From Candidatus Blautia intestinavium (GTDB taxonomy: Bacteria; Bacillota; Clostridia; Lachnospirales; Lachnospiraceae), in assembly GCA_019113745.1 (NCBI GenBank), contig DXGV01000015.1:1-47005 (forward strand): a DNA stretch of 47,005 nucleotides. Reading direction: 5' to 3'. Shown piece after piece: positions 39,396 through 46,872 of this stretch. A program made the translations under genes and the position numbers. The notes under the pieces were generated by a model. It worked only from the letters and a program-made list of their open reading frames with translations. It was not told the origin of the DNA and ran no database searches. Within the stretch, counting starts at the first letter, position 1. Every line of letters begins with the position of its first letter.

Positions 39396-42325
39396 TCTGC
39401 TCCGCTCCCGATCAAAGATTTAATCTCTCCGAAAATTTCCCTTTCCTTCTGTACAGCAGTTTCACTTCCCACCACACAGATGGCATTCTCCGCCAGAATG
39501 GCTTCGATAAGGGGAGCAAGTCCGCGGATATCTTCTACATCCGCCTGAAGGATCTCATCCCTCTCTTTCTGGACCATCTCTTCCGTAATGCCGCAGAACC
39601 AGGCTGTTTTTGAAATACTGCCCTGCATCTGCGGAGTTTTCGGCACATCCTTTCCGCTGATGGTTCCAATGATATACTTTGTCATCTCCCTCTCGTCCGC
39701 CTGGAAGTTTCTCACATAATCCGGAATGCCCTGATATACCTCAAGCGTCCGTTTCAGATGAGGATCGCGGTAAGATACAAAATAGCTTTCTCCGTTTCTG
39801 CGGAATCCGCACATACATCCGTAAGCTCCTCCTTTTACGCGGAGATTGATCCAGAGATAATCGTAGCTCAGCGCCACTTTGAGGATATTTAACGCCCCGT
39901 GATAGGACAGGCCTTTTTTCCGGAAGTTTCCGGTCTGGGCGACAAACTGCACCTGTCCGGAAGTCATAAAACCTTCGTTCTTCTTTACACAGGGCATTTT
40001 CGCCTGAGACGGTTCCATTTCTTCTGTATGGAGGGTCTGTCTGAGTACTTTTACCTGCTTCCGGACCTGATCCAGTGATTCTCTTTCTCCTGTATAGCTG
40101 ACAGAAAGATTTTCCGGACGCAGGATTTCTCTTGTAAGAAGCTCAAGATTTTCTACGATTTCTTCCTTTCGCTGTTCAAACTCCTGCTCCAGCTTTTCTA
40201 TAAACTGATAATAGGCAATGCCCGACATGGCGTCCTGGAAAGCCGCCATGGGAAGACTGTAGGAAGACGCTCTCAGAACAGCCGTGGAATGTCCTCCGCT
40301 CACCAGATTTGCCTGCGCTCTTGATTTAACTTCCGCGATGATCTCATAAAGACGCTTTGTATCATTCAGTCTGGAAGTGTTCAGGATCTCTCTGGCCATT
40401 TTAAATAAAACGTCGATCCTGGGATACATCACTTTACCTCTGAGAGAGAAAAAGGCTTTGTAATCTTCTATAGAATCCGCCTGCTCAAAAACTTCCACGC
40501 CGCACTGGATACCGCCGGTCTGGGCGTTGATCTCGTTTGTCAGATCGCCGTAAGCGTAGCCCGCCGTGTCCACATAGCCCAGAACAGATTTCAGAAGTCC
40601 CAGATACGGAACCTTTTCCGGCGCAAGGCCCTTAAGATCAAACAGAAGATCCAGATAACCGATTCCGTTTGTGGGAACCTGATGATAGAGGAACAGACTG
40701 CCGTCTACATCCAGCGGTTCATTATAAAATCCGGCCGCCTCTTTTTTGATATCCTCCCGCTTCAGCATGGGAATACATTTCTCCGCGCCCTCAGATTCCG
40801 GCGCTTCCTGATATTCCTCAAGAGCCTTTGTCTTACGTACAAGCTCCTCCCTTTCTTCAAGGGAAAGCCCCTCCAGATGCTCCTGGAGTTTTTGCGCCAG
40901 GGCTTTTTCTTTCCGCGCCGCCAGCCCGGGGGAAGGGATCAGGGTGATCACGGAGCTATGAGGATTATCCAGAAGATACTTCTGTACCAGTTCTTCAAAA
41001 TATCCTTTCCCTGTCAGGGACTTCAGCTTATCGAACACCGGCAGCACCTGGGCTGACACAAAGGCTTTTTCGTCACTGTAAAGCCATGTTCCAAGGAAAG
41101 CAAGGCTGTACATCAGTCCTTTGGGGTAGGAAGAAAAATCTGCTTCCCTGTAACGGAATTCCATGCAGTTGATCCCGGCCTCCAGAGACTTTTTGTCAAT
41201 TCCTTTTTCCACAAGTTCTTTCAGGGTATCGCGGATCACGGAGAGGAACTGTTCTTTTTTGTCCGCCTCCGTTCCCTTGGCCACAATCTCAAAATACGGC
41301 TGGCGTATGCCGTCGCCGTAGGAGCCGTAGATATCCGATCCGATCCCCGCATCCAGAAGAGCCTTCTTAAGCGGCGCTCCCGGCGCGCTTAAAAGAGCGT
41401 AATCCAGCACTTCAAAGGCTGTTCCGGTAAGAGTATCCATTGCGTCTCCCACCACCACGCTGTATGCCAGGTAAGCGTTGTCTTTTTCGCTTTCATTTTC
41501 CGCAACCGGATACTCCATCACGAGATCACGCGTTTTCTCAAACGGTTTCTGCATACGGATCTCGGAATCCACTTCCAGCTTCTCAAAGGCAGAAAGATAA
41601 TGACGGTCGATAAAGTCCAGCTTCTCCGCCATGTCCATATTTCCATAAAGGTAGATATAGCTGTTTGAGGGATGATAATAGGTGCGGTGAAAATCCAGGA
41701 ATTCTTCATAGGAAAGATCCGGGATCACATCCGGATCTCCGCCAGACTCGCAGCCGTAGGCCGTATCCGGAAACAGAGAATCCATGATTTCTCTTTCAAG
41801 AACTTCGTCCGGAGAAGAAAAAGCCCCCTTCATTTCATTATAGACCACGCCGTTATAGGTCAGCGGACCTTCCGTATTTTCCAGGTGATAGCTCCACCCT
41901 TCCTGACGGAATATTTCTTCTTTCCTGTAAATATTAGGATAAAAAACAGCGTCCAGATAGACATGCATCAGGTTCTGGAAGTCCTGGTCGTTGCAGCTTG
42001 CCACCGGATAACAGGTTTTGTCCGGATACGTCATGGCATTCAAAAAAGTATTCAGGGAACCTTTCACAAGCTCCACAAAAGGATCTTTCAGAGGAAACTC
42101 CCTGGAGCCGCAAAGTACGCTGTGTTCCAGGATATGCGCCACACCTGTGCTGTTTTTCGGCGGGGTGCGGAAGGCAATGTTAAATACCTTGTTTTCATCT
42201 TCATTTTCTATGGCCATTACCCTTGCTCCTGTTTTTCTGTGCCGAAGGAGATACCCGGTAGAGCGGATATCCTTCAGCTCCTCCTCTTTCAGAAGCTCAT
42301 AAGCAGTTATTTTATCTTTATTCAT
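39392..42325 (-). CDS. M16C family zinc metallopeptidase (presequence-protease/insulinase-like)
   Basis: 977 aa, the length of the two-halves-in-one-chain M16C enzymes. The inverted zinc motif HILEH is at 64-68 (HxxEH), and the third ligand Glu lies in VVYNEMKGAFSSPDEV near 160. The C-terminal half has the inactive second M16 barrel pair with the RVKGGAYGCMCGF substrate-binding loop. Such enzymes degrade short unfolded peptides in an enclosed chamber. No signal peptide is visible, so it is probably cytoplasmic. It is placed upstream of era and recO in one operon, with the stop overlapping the era start. Confidence 0.93.
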   Translation of the reverse strand: MNKDKITAYELLKEEELKDIRSTGYLLRHRKTGARVMAIENEDENKVFNIAFRTPPKNSTGVAHILEHSVLCGSREFPLKDPFVELVKGSLNTFLNAMTYPDKTCYPVASCNDQDFQNLMHVYLDAVFYPNIYRKEEIFRQEGWSYHLENTEGPLTYNGVVYNEMKGAFSSPDEVLEREIMDSLFPDTAYGCESGGDPDVIPDLSYEEFLDFHRTYYHPSNSYIYLYGNMDMAEKLDFIDRHYLSAFEKLEVDSEIRMQKPFEKTRDLVMEYPVAENESEKDNAYLAYSVVVGDAMDTLTGTAFEVLDYALLSAPGAPLKKALLDAGIGSDIYGSYGDGIRQPYFEIVAKGTEADKKEQFLSVIRDTLKELVEKGIDKKSLEAGINCMEFRYREADFSSYPKGLMYSLAFLGTWLYSDEKAFVSAQVLPVFDKLKSLTGKGYFEELVQKYLLDNPHSSVITLIPSPGLAARKEKALAQKLQEHLEGLSLEEREELVRKTKALEEYQEAPESEGAEKCIPMLKREDIKKEAAGFYNEPLDVDGSLFLYHQVPTNGIGYLDLLFDLKGLAPEKVPYLGLLKSVLGYVDTAGYAYGDLTNEINAQTGGIQCGVEVFEQADSIEDYKAFFSLRGKVMYPRIDVLFKMAREILNTSRLNDTKRLYEIIAEVKSRAQANLVSGGHSTAVLRASSYSLPMAAFQDAMSGIAYYQFIEKLEQEFEQRKEEIVENLELLTREILRPENLSVSYTGERESLDQVRKQVKVLRQTLHTEEMEPSQAKMPCVKKNEGFMTSGQVQFVAQTGNFRKKGLSYHGALNILKVALSYDYLWINLRVKGGAYGCMCGFRRNGESYFVSYRDPHLKRTLEVYQGIPDYVRNFQADEREMTKYIIGTISGKDVPKTPQMQGSISKTAWFCGITEEMVQKERDEILQADVEDIRGLAPLIEAILAENAICVVGSETAVQKEREIFGEIKSLIGSGAE

Positions 42326-42369
42326 TCTTGCCTCCGGTTTTCTGTTTATTATTTCTGTTTCTGTAAATG

Positions 42370-42954
42370 TTATTCCGGAAGTCCCCCTTCTCCCGGGAAC
42401 TGGATCTCATAAATTTCTCTGGCCGCCTTTGTGATAAGTCCCAGCTCCTCCTGCATGTTCAACTCTCCGGGGAGACGGACCGCCGTCTCGTAAATGTCTT
42501 TCTGCAGTTTTGCTTTGGCGCTGTCCTTACTGATCGTAATGATCCCGCAGATGATTGTATTGTAAGACTTATCGTGACTGCATAGATTCATATACAAGTC
42601 CACCAGATGACAGCATTCCCGGTAAAGAAGCTGTTCATGAAGCCCGCTTTTCTGCCGGATCTCATGGAATTTTACCGCTGCAAGTTCCTTGCCGATCTCT
42701 TTGCGGGCGCCTCTGGAGCCTGTAAACCACCGGTTTCCCGAATTTCTGTTAAATTCCATAGCCATCCATAATTTCAGAAACCCGTCGGCCAGACTGCCGT
42801 TTTCTCCTTTTTCATGGTAACGGGCTTCCCATATCTCTCTGCGTATTTTATTTGCCTCCGGTTCCTCTCCTGCGGCTTCAGACTGATCCAAAAGCTGCTT
42901 CCGCTTCATAGGATCCGCTTCTCTGTAATATGCTGCGATTGTTGGTGTATCCAT
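42370..42954 (-). CDS. Uncharacterised Lachnospiraceae-type cytosolic protein
   Basis: 194 aa, mostly helical and charged, no signal peptide or membrane helix. It opens MDTPTIAAYYREADPMKRKQ and has a conserved-looking core with RREIWEARYHEKG, ADGFLKLWMAMEF and GARKEIGKEL. I recall similar proteins of unknown function next to era operons in related gut bacteria but cannot name a domain with confidence. It is separated from the M16 peptidase gene by 44 bp, is read in the same direction and probably is the first gene of that operon. AAGGAG precedes the ATG. Confidence 0.75.
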   Translation of the reverse strand: MDTPTIAAYYREADPMKRKQLLDQSEAAGEEPEANKIRREIWEARYHEKGENGSLADGFLKLWMAMEFNRNSGNRWFTGSRGARKEIGKELAAVKFHEIRQKSGLHEQLLYRECCHLVDLYMNLCSHDKSYNTIICGIITISKDSAKAKLQKDIYETAVRLPGELNMQEELGLITKAAREIYEIQFPGEGGLPE

Positions 42955-42990
42955 ATGTTTCTTCTCCTTTATTCAGTCTGTAGAAAAAAA

Positions 42991-43042
42991 CCCTTTTTCT
43001 TTTAATATGCCTATTATTATAGCAAATCAAAAAGAAAAAGGG
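42991..43042 (-). promoter_or_regulatory. Extended -10 promoter enclosed by a 13-bp inverted repeat
   Basis: On the minus strand TGCTATAAT (43016-43024) is an extended -10. Perfect arms CCCTTTTTCTTTT (42991-43003) and AAAAGAAAAAGGG (43030-43042) flank it. The pair may be an operator, or a remnant terminator on the accessory side. It marks the border between the core operon and the accessory region. Confidence 0.55.
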
Positions 43043-43098
43043 TAGCCCTTATTGTTTACTCTATGATCATCGCATCCCCCATACTCACAGGTCTACAC

Positions 43099-43120
43099 CT
43101 AAAATAAACCAGAGGGTTTA
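43099..43120 (-). terminator. Possible terminator of the RHH-Rha operon
   Basis: TAAACC (43105-43110) and GGTTTA (43115-43120) enclose a 4-nt loop; the minus strand then reads ATTTTAGG. A short but plausible hairpin about 35 bp past the small Cys-rich gene. Confidence 0.45.
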
Positions 43121-43152
43121 CAGGATTTACCGAGCAGTCTATTTTCCCGTGC

Positions 43153-43329
43153 TTATCCTCTTCTTTTGCCGTTTTTTGTTGCTTTTTCGGTAATTTCCCT
43201 TTGTACTTCAAACGCCTGCATTTCTTGATCTATTTCCTCTAAACAGCTTTTTACGAACAAACAGGTGTCGCACATGCAGTATCTTTCTCTTTCTTCTTCT
43301 GATAAAGGGCATCTTTTCGATTCAATCAT
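43153..43329 (-). CDS. Small Cys-rich protein coupled to the Rha-type gene
   Basis: 58 aa from ATG at 43329, one base after the stop codon (43331-43333) of the Rha-type gene, so translation is coupled. The sequence is MIESKRCPLSEEERERY, then CMCDTC and LFVKSC, followed by a charged helix ending in KNGKRRG. Five cysteines within about 25 residues suggest a small zinc knuckle. The pattern resembles the Cys cluster at the start of the 122-aa protein at 46504-46872. Probably a prophage or element accessory protein. Confidence 0.65.
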   Translation of the reverse strand: MIESKRCPLSEEERERYCMCDTCLFVKSCLEEIDQEMQAFEVQREITEKATKNGKRRG

Positions 43330-43330
43330 A

Positions 43331-44140
43331 TCAGCGAGCCCCCTTTACTTCTTTTACTGCAATCTTCACCTGGTCATGGAGCAGGCACAAGGCAGCGTCG
43401 AACCTTTCCCGATCCTCGTCATCGAAGTCAGCAAAATTCATTCCGAGATAGCACTGTTCGAACATTTCCAGGGCAGCTTCAGCTTTCTGGAGCTCCTTTA
43501 AACCGGTACGTGGACATAAAGAAACCTTTGTCGAGCTCTGATCTGCCAATGCCGGATACCGGTTTCTTATCTGGTTCAGGCCGTTCACCGTGTTCACGCT
43601 GTTCCTGTTTCCGTCTCTTTCCAGCAGAGCAACGAAGATCCGCAGTCCTTGCTCCGTCATTTCATATGTGCGGAACATGCGTCCCTGGCTGTTCTGGAAG
43701 AACACACGGAAAAACTCAGGCCGGTACTCCGGGTGTTGACGAACCAGACTATCTATGCGGTAACATACTTTGCAGTGTTTCCTTTTCAGCATAGCCGCAA
43801 GATCACGGGCGCCGATCAGCTTATTCTTTGTCTCCGGCTGCGCTAAAGCGTCTTCCATCTCGTGGAAACGATTGATATACCGAGCGGTGAACTCTGTCCC
43901 CTTGACTCCGGTCAGTTTGTGAGCGATAAACTCGCATCCTTTCTTTGTGATCTGATAGCATGGCAATGACCTCCCTGTGCTATCTTTGTATGTGCTTTCT
44001 CTAAAGAAATCACTGGGCGCAATCTTGCGCTCAGTTAATTGCTCCACATATCTGCGGATATCTCGCATTAAATCTTTATGATTCTTTTCTACCATATCTG
44101 CAACTTCCCTGCTATCAATCGTGTTTTCAATTTTGAACAT
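43331..44140 (-). CDS. Phage-type regulatory protein with two Rha-like domains
   Basis: 269 aa. Residues about 5-95 match the Rha/antirepressor-type domain: IDSREVADMVEKNHKDLMRDIR, FFRESTYKDSTGRSLPCYQITKKGCEF and the RYINRFHEME end. Residues about 105-180 repeat the theme: ARDLAAMLKRKHCKVCYRID, FFRVFFQNSQGRMFRTYEMTEQGLRIF. Such proteins control prophage or plasmid-host interplay. The last 65 residues are helical. It follows the ribbon-helix-helix gene across a structured 120-bp gap and is coupled to the 58-aa Cys-rich protein. GAAAGGA lies upstream of the ATG. Confidence 0.85.
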   Translation of the reverse strand: MFKIENTIDSREVADMVEKNHKDLMRDIRRYVEQLTERKIAPSDFFRESTYKDSTGRSLPCYQITKKGCEFIAHKLTGVKGTEFTARYINRFHEMEDALAQPETKNKLIGARDLAAMLKRKHCKVCYRIDSLVRQHPEYRPEFFRVFFQNSQGRMFRTYEMTEQGLRIFVALLERDGNRNSVNTVNGLNQIRNRYPALADQSSTKVSLCPRTGLKELQKAEAALEMFEQCYLGMNFADFDDEDRERFDAALCLLHDQVKIAVKEVKGAR

Positions 44141-44170
44141 AAAAATTCCATCCTTTCATTCTTGAATTTT

Positions 44171-44270
44171 CCCTCGTCGAATGATAGAATGGATTTATCA
44201 TCCTTTCGAGGGTGGTATGCGGAGAATAGTCGCTAAGCTTTGGTCGGTGAAGCGGCTATTCTTTATTTTT
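44171..44270 (+). ncRNA. Structured gap between RHH and Rha genes; possible plus-strand antisense RNA end
   Basis: First hairpin: CCCTCG (44171-44176) with CGAGGG (44207-44212), then ATGAT with ATCAT, around an 11-nt loop. Second: GAATAGTCGCT (44224-44234) with AGCGGCTATTC (44251-44261). On the plus strand the second hairpin is followed by TTTATTTTT, so it looks like a plus-strand terminator although no plus-strand gene precedes it. The alternative is an RNA control element in the minus-strand mRNA ahead of the Rha start. Confidence 0.4.
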
Positions 44271-44430
44271 CCAACAATTCATTAATGGCTTTTCTGATTG
44301 CTTCTGCCTTCGATACTCCATTTTTTTCGCAATATTGCAGAAGTTTATCATGCGTTTCATTATCAACGCGGACTTTAATGTCGTTTATTTTGGGATTGTT
44401 GGATATGGGTCTTCCCATCTTGGCACTCAT
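44263..44430 (-). CDS. Ribbon-helix-helix (CopG/MetJ-type) DNA-binding protein
   Basis: 55 aa from ATG at 44430 behind a GTGAGGTG ribosome site. After MSAKMGRPISNNPK comes NDIKVRVDNETHDKLLQYCE, the basic beta strand and first helix, then KNGVSKAEAIRKAINELLEK, the second helix; this is the standard RHH layout. The frame is short and was found by reading the minus strand. A consensus promoter and a 9-bp operator-like dyad stand directly upstream, so it probably represses its own transcript and perhaps the divergent gene at 44605. First gene of the RHH-Rha-Cys operon. Confidence 0.8.
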   Translation of the reverse strand: MSAKMGRPISNNPKINDIKVRVDNETHDKLLQYCEKNGVSKAEAIRKAINELLEK

Positions 44431-44446
44431 TTTTTCACCTCACTTT

Positions 44447-44493
44447 TTGAGTTCCGCTAAGTTTATTATATTTATTGGAACTCAATATGTCAA
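44447..44493 (-). promoter_or_regulatory. Consensus promoter with 9-bp operator dyad for the RHH gene
   Basis: Minus-strand TTGACA (44488-44493), 17-bp spacer and TATAAT (44465-44470): both hexamers are perfect. TTGAGTTCC (44447-44455) and GGAACTCAA (44477-44485) form a perfect inverted repeat with 21 bp between; one arm lies in the spacer and the other at the transcription start. This is a likely autorepression site. Confidence 0.8.
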
Positions 44494-44604
44494 TGCCTTT
44501 CTTCAAACTTACCGAAAAACAATTTTTCTGTATAAAGTTGCCAAAAATACAATTCACTTATCTCTCCACAGTATGTATAATATACTGCAAAGGAGGGGGC
44601 TTTT

Positions 44605-45261
44605 ATGGGTATATTTCATTTTTTCAAAAAATTGATATTTGGTTCAGACAAAGAATCTACTAATGATTCTTCTTCTATTACGTTGGGCCTTGATGAGCTT
44701 CTTACACTTATTCAGGAAAATACGAGCTCGGATACACCAGATCAATCACGCCCAAAATCAATCACGTTCCGCGTCGGAAATTCCAACGATTATTTTTTCT
44801 ACGCGTTGTCCGAGAAAATCCGATCCGGCAATGATGTTTATGCCAAGATCGAAGCATGTGAAGAGTCTTACAATCTTCTCCCTCAATTCATAAAGGACTG
44901 GAAGAAGGACTGCAAGGATCTCCCTCCGACTATATATTGCCGCGATAGAGGACCTACTCTGTATGCCATGACCGGCCAATGGGATAAGGCTATCGAATCC
45001 GTCCAGACTTGTATAGCAGCAAGAGCTTACCAAACAAAAAAGGACGGGACAGAGGCTCTCTCCAGAATCACACGGATGTGCAATATCGGCAAGCGTGTCA
45101 TCTCTTATGTGTCTGATCATCCAGGCTGCCTGCAAAAGGACATTTACAAAGCAGTTGAAATATCTCCTGACGAAAAAGACTCAGCAAAATACTTTCTGCG
45201 GTACAATGTCATTTTAAGGAAAGAGCCTTACAACAAAACCAACCGATTATTCTTAAAATAA
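44605..45261 (+). CDS. Accessory protein of unknown function with probable C-terminal winged helix
   Basis: 218 aa behind AAAGGAGG. A short hydrophobic start (MGIFHFFKKLIFG) is followed by a Ser/Asp-rich linker (about 15-50), a helical core with CEESYNLLPQFIKDW, YCRDRGPTLYAMTGQWDKAIES (tetratricopeptide-like), and a C-terminal stretch HPGCLQKDIYKAVEI, DSAKYFLRYNVILRKEPYNK that looks like a winged helix. I do not recognise the family. It is divergent from the RHH gene with 174 bp between the two starts, and TATAAT at 44576-44581 may be its -10. It converges on the Panacea pair through a shared bidirectional terminator. Confidence 0.7.
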   Translation: MGIFHFFKKLIFGSDKESTNDSSSITLGLDELLTLIQENTSSDTPDQSRPKSITFRVGNSNDYFFYALSEKIRSGNDVYAKIEACEESYNLLPQFIKDWKKDCKDLPPTIYCRDRGPTLYAMTGQWDKAIESVQTCIAARAYQTKKDGTEALSRITRMCNIGKRVISYVSDHPGCLQKDIYKAVEISPDEKDSAKYFLRYNVILRKEPYNKTNRLFLK

Positions 45262-45301
45262 CCTCATCATCATCTTATCCTACCGGCATCTGGTGTCAAG
45301 A

Positions 45302-45330
45302 AAAAAGACTGCCCCTTTGGGACAGCCTTT
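45302..45330. terminator. Bidirectional terminator between the 44605 gene and the toxin-like gene
   Basis: CTGCCCC (45309-45315) and GGGACAG (45319-45325) pair with one mismatch around TTT. A T-run follows on both strands (TTTTTT on minus, CTTTTAT on plus), fitting the convergent genes. Confidence 0.75.
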
Positions 45331-45785
45331 TATGTATGCTTTTTATGCGATGGACAAACTTTGTGTTCTGGATCGTACCAGAGTACATGAAATTTTTCTC
45401 TTTCTCGGATACCGATAATTCTCAATTTATTCTGTAGCGCAAACGAAAAAATTGCATCAGAATAGTCTTCTAACTGTTTGGCTTTAACTCTATCCAGTGC
45501 TTCCCTGGAGATAGAGTCTATCGACAATAAATGGTGCTTTGATTTTCCTTCATCGTGAGTCTGTTGCTTAACTTGCGCCCATGTCATATTACTATAGTCT
45601 ATCATCTTCTCCATGACTTCTTTGTGAAGGAAATCGTCTCTGTTCAAGTCAAATGCATATACTCCAGATCTATCTATCATATCAAAAAGCCAAATTACCT
45701 TTTCTCCGTCTGAACTGTACCCACTCGCTTTTACTGTATATTTACTGGCTTTGCTCCGCCCTTTCTGGTTTGTTCTCTTTGCCAT
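45330..45785 (-). CDS. Probable toxin partner of the Panacea-domain protein
   Basis: 151 aa from ATG at 45785, two bases after the stop codon of the upstream antitoxin-like gene, so the two are coupled. A basic start (MAKRTNQKGRSKASKY) leads to a compact protein whose C-terminal half has KHHLLSIDSISREALDRV, then LRIIGIREREKFHVLWYDPEH and a KVCPSHKKHT end. The GIRE...LWYDPEH pattern recurs in small proteins next to DUF4065 genes as I recall them, but I cannot name a catalytic fold. Toxin function is inferred from size, coupling and partner. A phage accessory protein without toxicity remains possible. Confidence 0.6.
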   Translation of the reverse strand: MAKRTNQKGRSKASKYTVKASGYSSDGEKVIWLFDMIDRSGVYAFDLNRDDFLHKEVMEKMIDYSNMTWAQVKQQTHDEGKSKHHLLSIDSISREALDRVKAKQLEDYSDAIFSFALQNKLRIIGIREREKFHVLWYDPEHKVCPSHKKHT

Positions 45786-45787
45786 TT

Positions 45788-46222
45788 TTATAGCCCGCCG
45801 TAATATTCTCCCATTCTTTCCTTGGTAATTACATTCTGGCATCTTGCACCTTCCGGCAAATCGCCTCTTGCATCTTTCCAGGGAGCTTCACTGTGAGACA
45901 GTTCTCTTAAAGCATACGGTTCCATATTTCCATAATCCTTCAAAACGATATCTATGGATTCTTTTTCGTCATCGTTCAAGTTATCCATGTCTCCTCTCGA
46001 AATATCGTTTTCGCTCACATTAAACATTCCACGATGTTCACGGAATAATTCCGGACACACAGGCCCGTTCGCCCATGCTTCAAAATCTTCCGGGAAGATG
46101 CTTTTTCCGGTCCACGCCAGCTGCCACGCCTGGGAATAATAGCAAAGCTTTTGTAATTTCCAAGTGCTGATATTTCCCTCTTTATGCAAAATATATTTTG
46201 CTACATCAAAAACAGTTGCCAT
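45788..46222 (-). CDS. Panacea (DUF4065/SocA-type) antitoxin-like protein
   Basis: 144 aa from ATG at 46222, six bases after GGAGGT. The fold signature is clear: VFDVAKYILHK, STWKLQKLCYYSQAWQLAWTGKSIFPEDFEAWANGPVCPELF, and the C-terminal LRELSHSEAPWKDARGDLPEG. Proteins with this domain serve as antitoxins for many unrelated toxins, or as proteolysis adaptors like SocA. Directly downstream and coupled is a 151-aa unknown protein, the usual toxin place. The promoter and tandem operator-like repeats at 46255-46301 suggest autoregulation. Confidence 0.87.
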   Translation of the reverse strand: MATVFDVAKYILHKEGNISTWKLQKLCYYSQAWQLAWTGKSIFPEDFEAWANGPVCPELFREHRGMFNVSENDISRGDMDNLNDDEKESIDIVLKDYGNMEPYALRELSHSEAPWKDARGDLPEGARCQNVITKERMGEYYGGL

Positions 46223-46254
46223 GATCACACCTCCCTTTTTTCTGAAATCACCTA

Positions 46255-46301
46255 ACATTTGTTGACATTTGTAGTATATTCTATTTCCGCGCCGTTATCA
46301 A
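46255..46301 (-). promoter_or_regulatory. Promoter and tandem operator-like repeats of the Panacea pair
   Basis: Minus-strand TTGATA (46296-46301) and TATACT (46273-46278), spaced 17 bp. Just downstream, ACATTTGT occurs twice in direct orientation (46255-46262 and 46265-46272, plus-strand reading) with 2 bp between, where a repressor would block transcription start. Confidence 0.65.
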
Positions 46302-46368
46302 TATCCCAATCGCTACTTACCCAAAATATATAACCATCATTTTTTTATAACCAATTGGTAATAAATTC

Positions 46369-46484
46369 TTTAAAAAAGAACTCTTCTATGCTATAATTCG
46401 TTTGTCGGACAAATTATATGCCAGTTGAATGGTGGAAACACTTTCAACAAGCGACCAAGCATCTCCGGGTGCTTGGTTTTTTTC
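46369..46484 (+). ncRNA. Candidate small RNA gene (promoter, hairpin, terminator)
   Basis: Promoter: TTTAAA (46369-46374), 17 bp, extended -10 TGCTATAAT (46389-46397). Transcript of about 80 nt from near 46404. First hairpin: GTTGAA (46424-46429) with TTCAAC (46443-46448), continued by GGTG with CACT, one bulged base and a GAAA tetraloop. Second hairpin: ACCAAGCA (46454-46461) with TGCTTGGT (46470-46477), then seven T, an ideal terminator. No open frame of useful length fits. It is divergent from the Panacea promoter; a palindrome ACCAATTGGT (46350-46359) lies just upstream. No known RNA family was recognised. Confidence 0.6.
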
Positions 46485-46492
46485 TATATAGC

Positions 46493-46518
46493 AAGGACCG
46501 TCCTTATTGGCGGTCCTT
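46493..46518. repeat. Inverted repeat at the end of the Cys-rich gene
   Basis: AAGGACCG (46493-46500) and CGGTCCTT (46511-46518) pair perfectly around 10 nt that include the stop codon of the minus-strand gene. T-runs are weak on both sides, so terminator action is uncertain. Confidence 0.45.
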
Positions 46519-46872
46519 ACTTTTCTGTATTGCATTTCTAAGTTTCCTTATAATCCTCAGCTTTTGTAAAAATGATAGACTCGGATTCCGTATTACGAGC
46601 CCTATATCTTCTTTCGTAATCGGCGGAATGCAACGGCAAAGCTCTCGTAACGCTTTTGCAAGTTCTTCCGTTTTGTAACCCACTGTATTTTCTTCTTTTT
46701 CTATTTTTTCTCTGCTTTCTTGGCATCTCTGGCAATCTCCAAAAGAGGCGCCGAAACAACCATCACAACTCCGATGTTTTTCGCAGGTATCATCCTTTTC
46801 TACCATGAAGCCGGTTCTATCGCAAAGGCCGTCGTCATAATCAATACATGACCTGCATTCTTTCTCGCTCAT
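46504..46872 (-). CDS. Cys-rich accessory protein, probably zinc binding
   Basis: 122 aa. The N-terminal 52 residues hold nine cysteines: CRSCIDYDDGLC, then DTC, RSCDGCFG and FGDCQRCQ, likely two small zinc sites. The remainder is helical (KTEELAKALRELCRCIPPIT) and ends in a basic helix (LQKLRIIRKLRNAIQKSKDRQ). This type is common in prophages and integrative elements with unknown role. Its ATG overlaps the stop of the preceding minus-strand frame (ATGA), showing coupling. Confidence 0.7.
   Translation of the reverse strand: MSEKECRSCIDYDDGLCDRTGFMVEKDDTCEKHRSCDGCFGASFGDCQRCQESREKIEKEENTVGYKTEELAKALRELCRCIPPITKEDIGLVIRNPSLSFLQKLRIIRKLRNAIQKSKDRQ

Noticed and set aside
44605-44650. Signal peptide or membrane anchor at the start of the 44605 protein.
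   Set aside because: The hydrophobic stretch IFHFFKKLIF is short and interrupted by two lysines, so it is not a convincing signal or helix.
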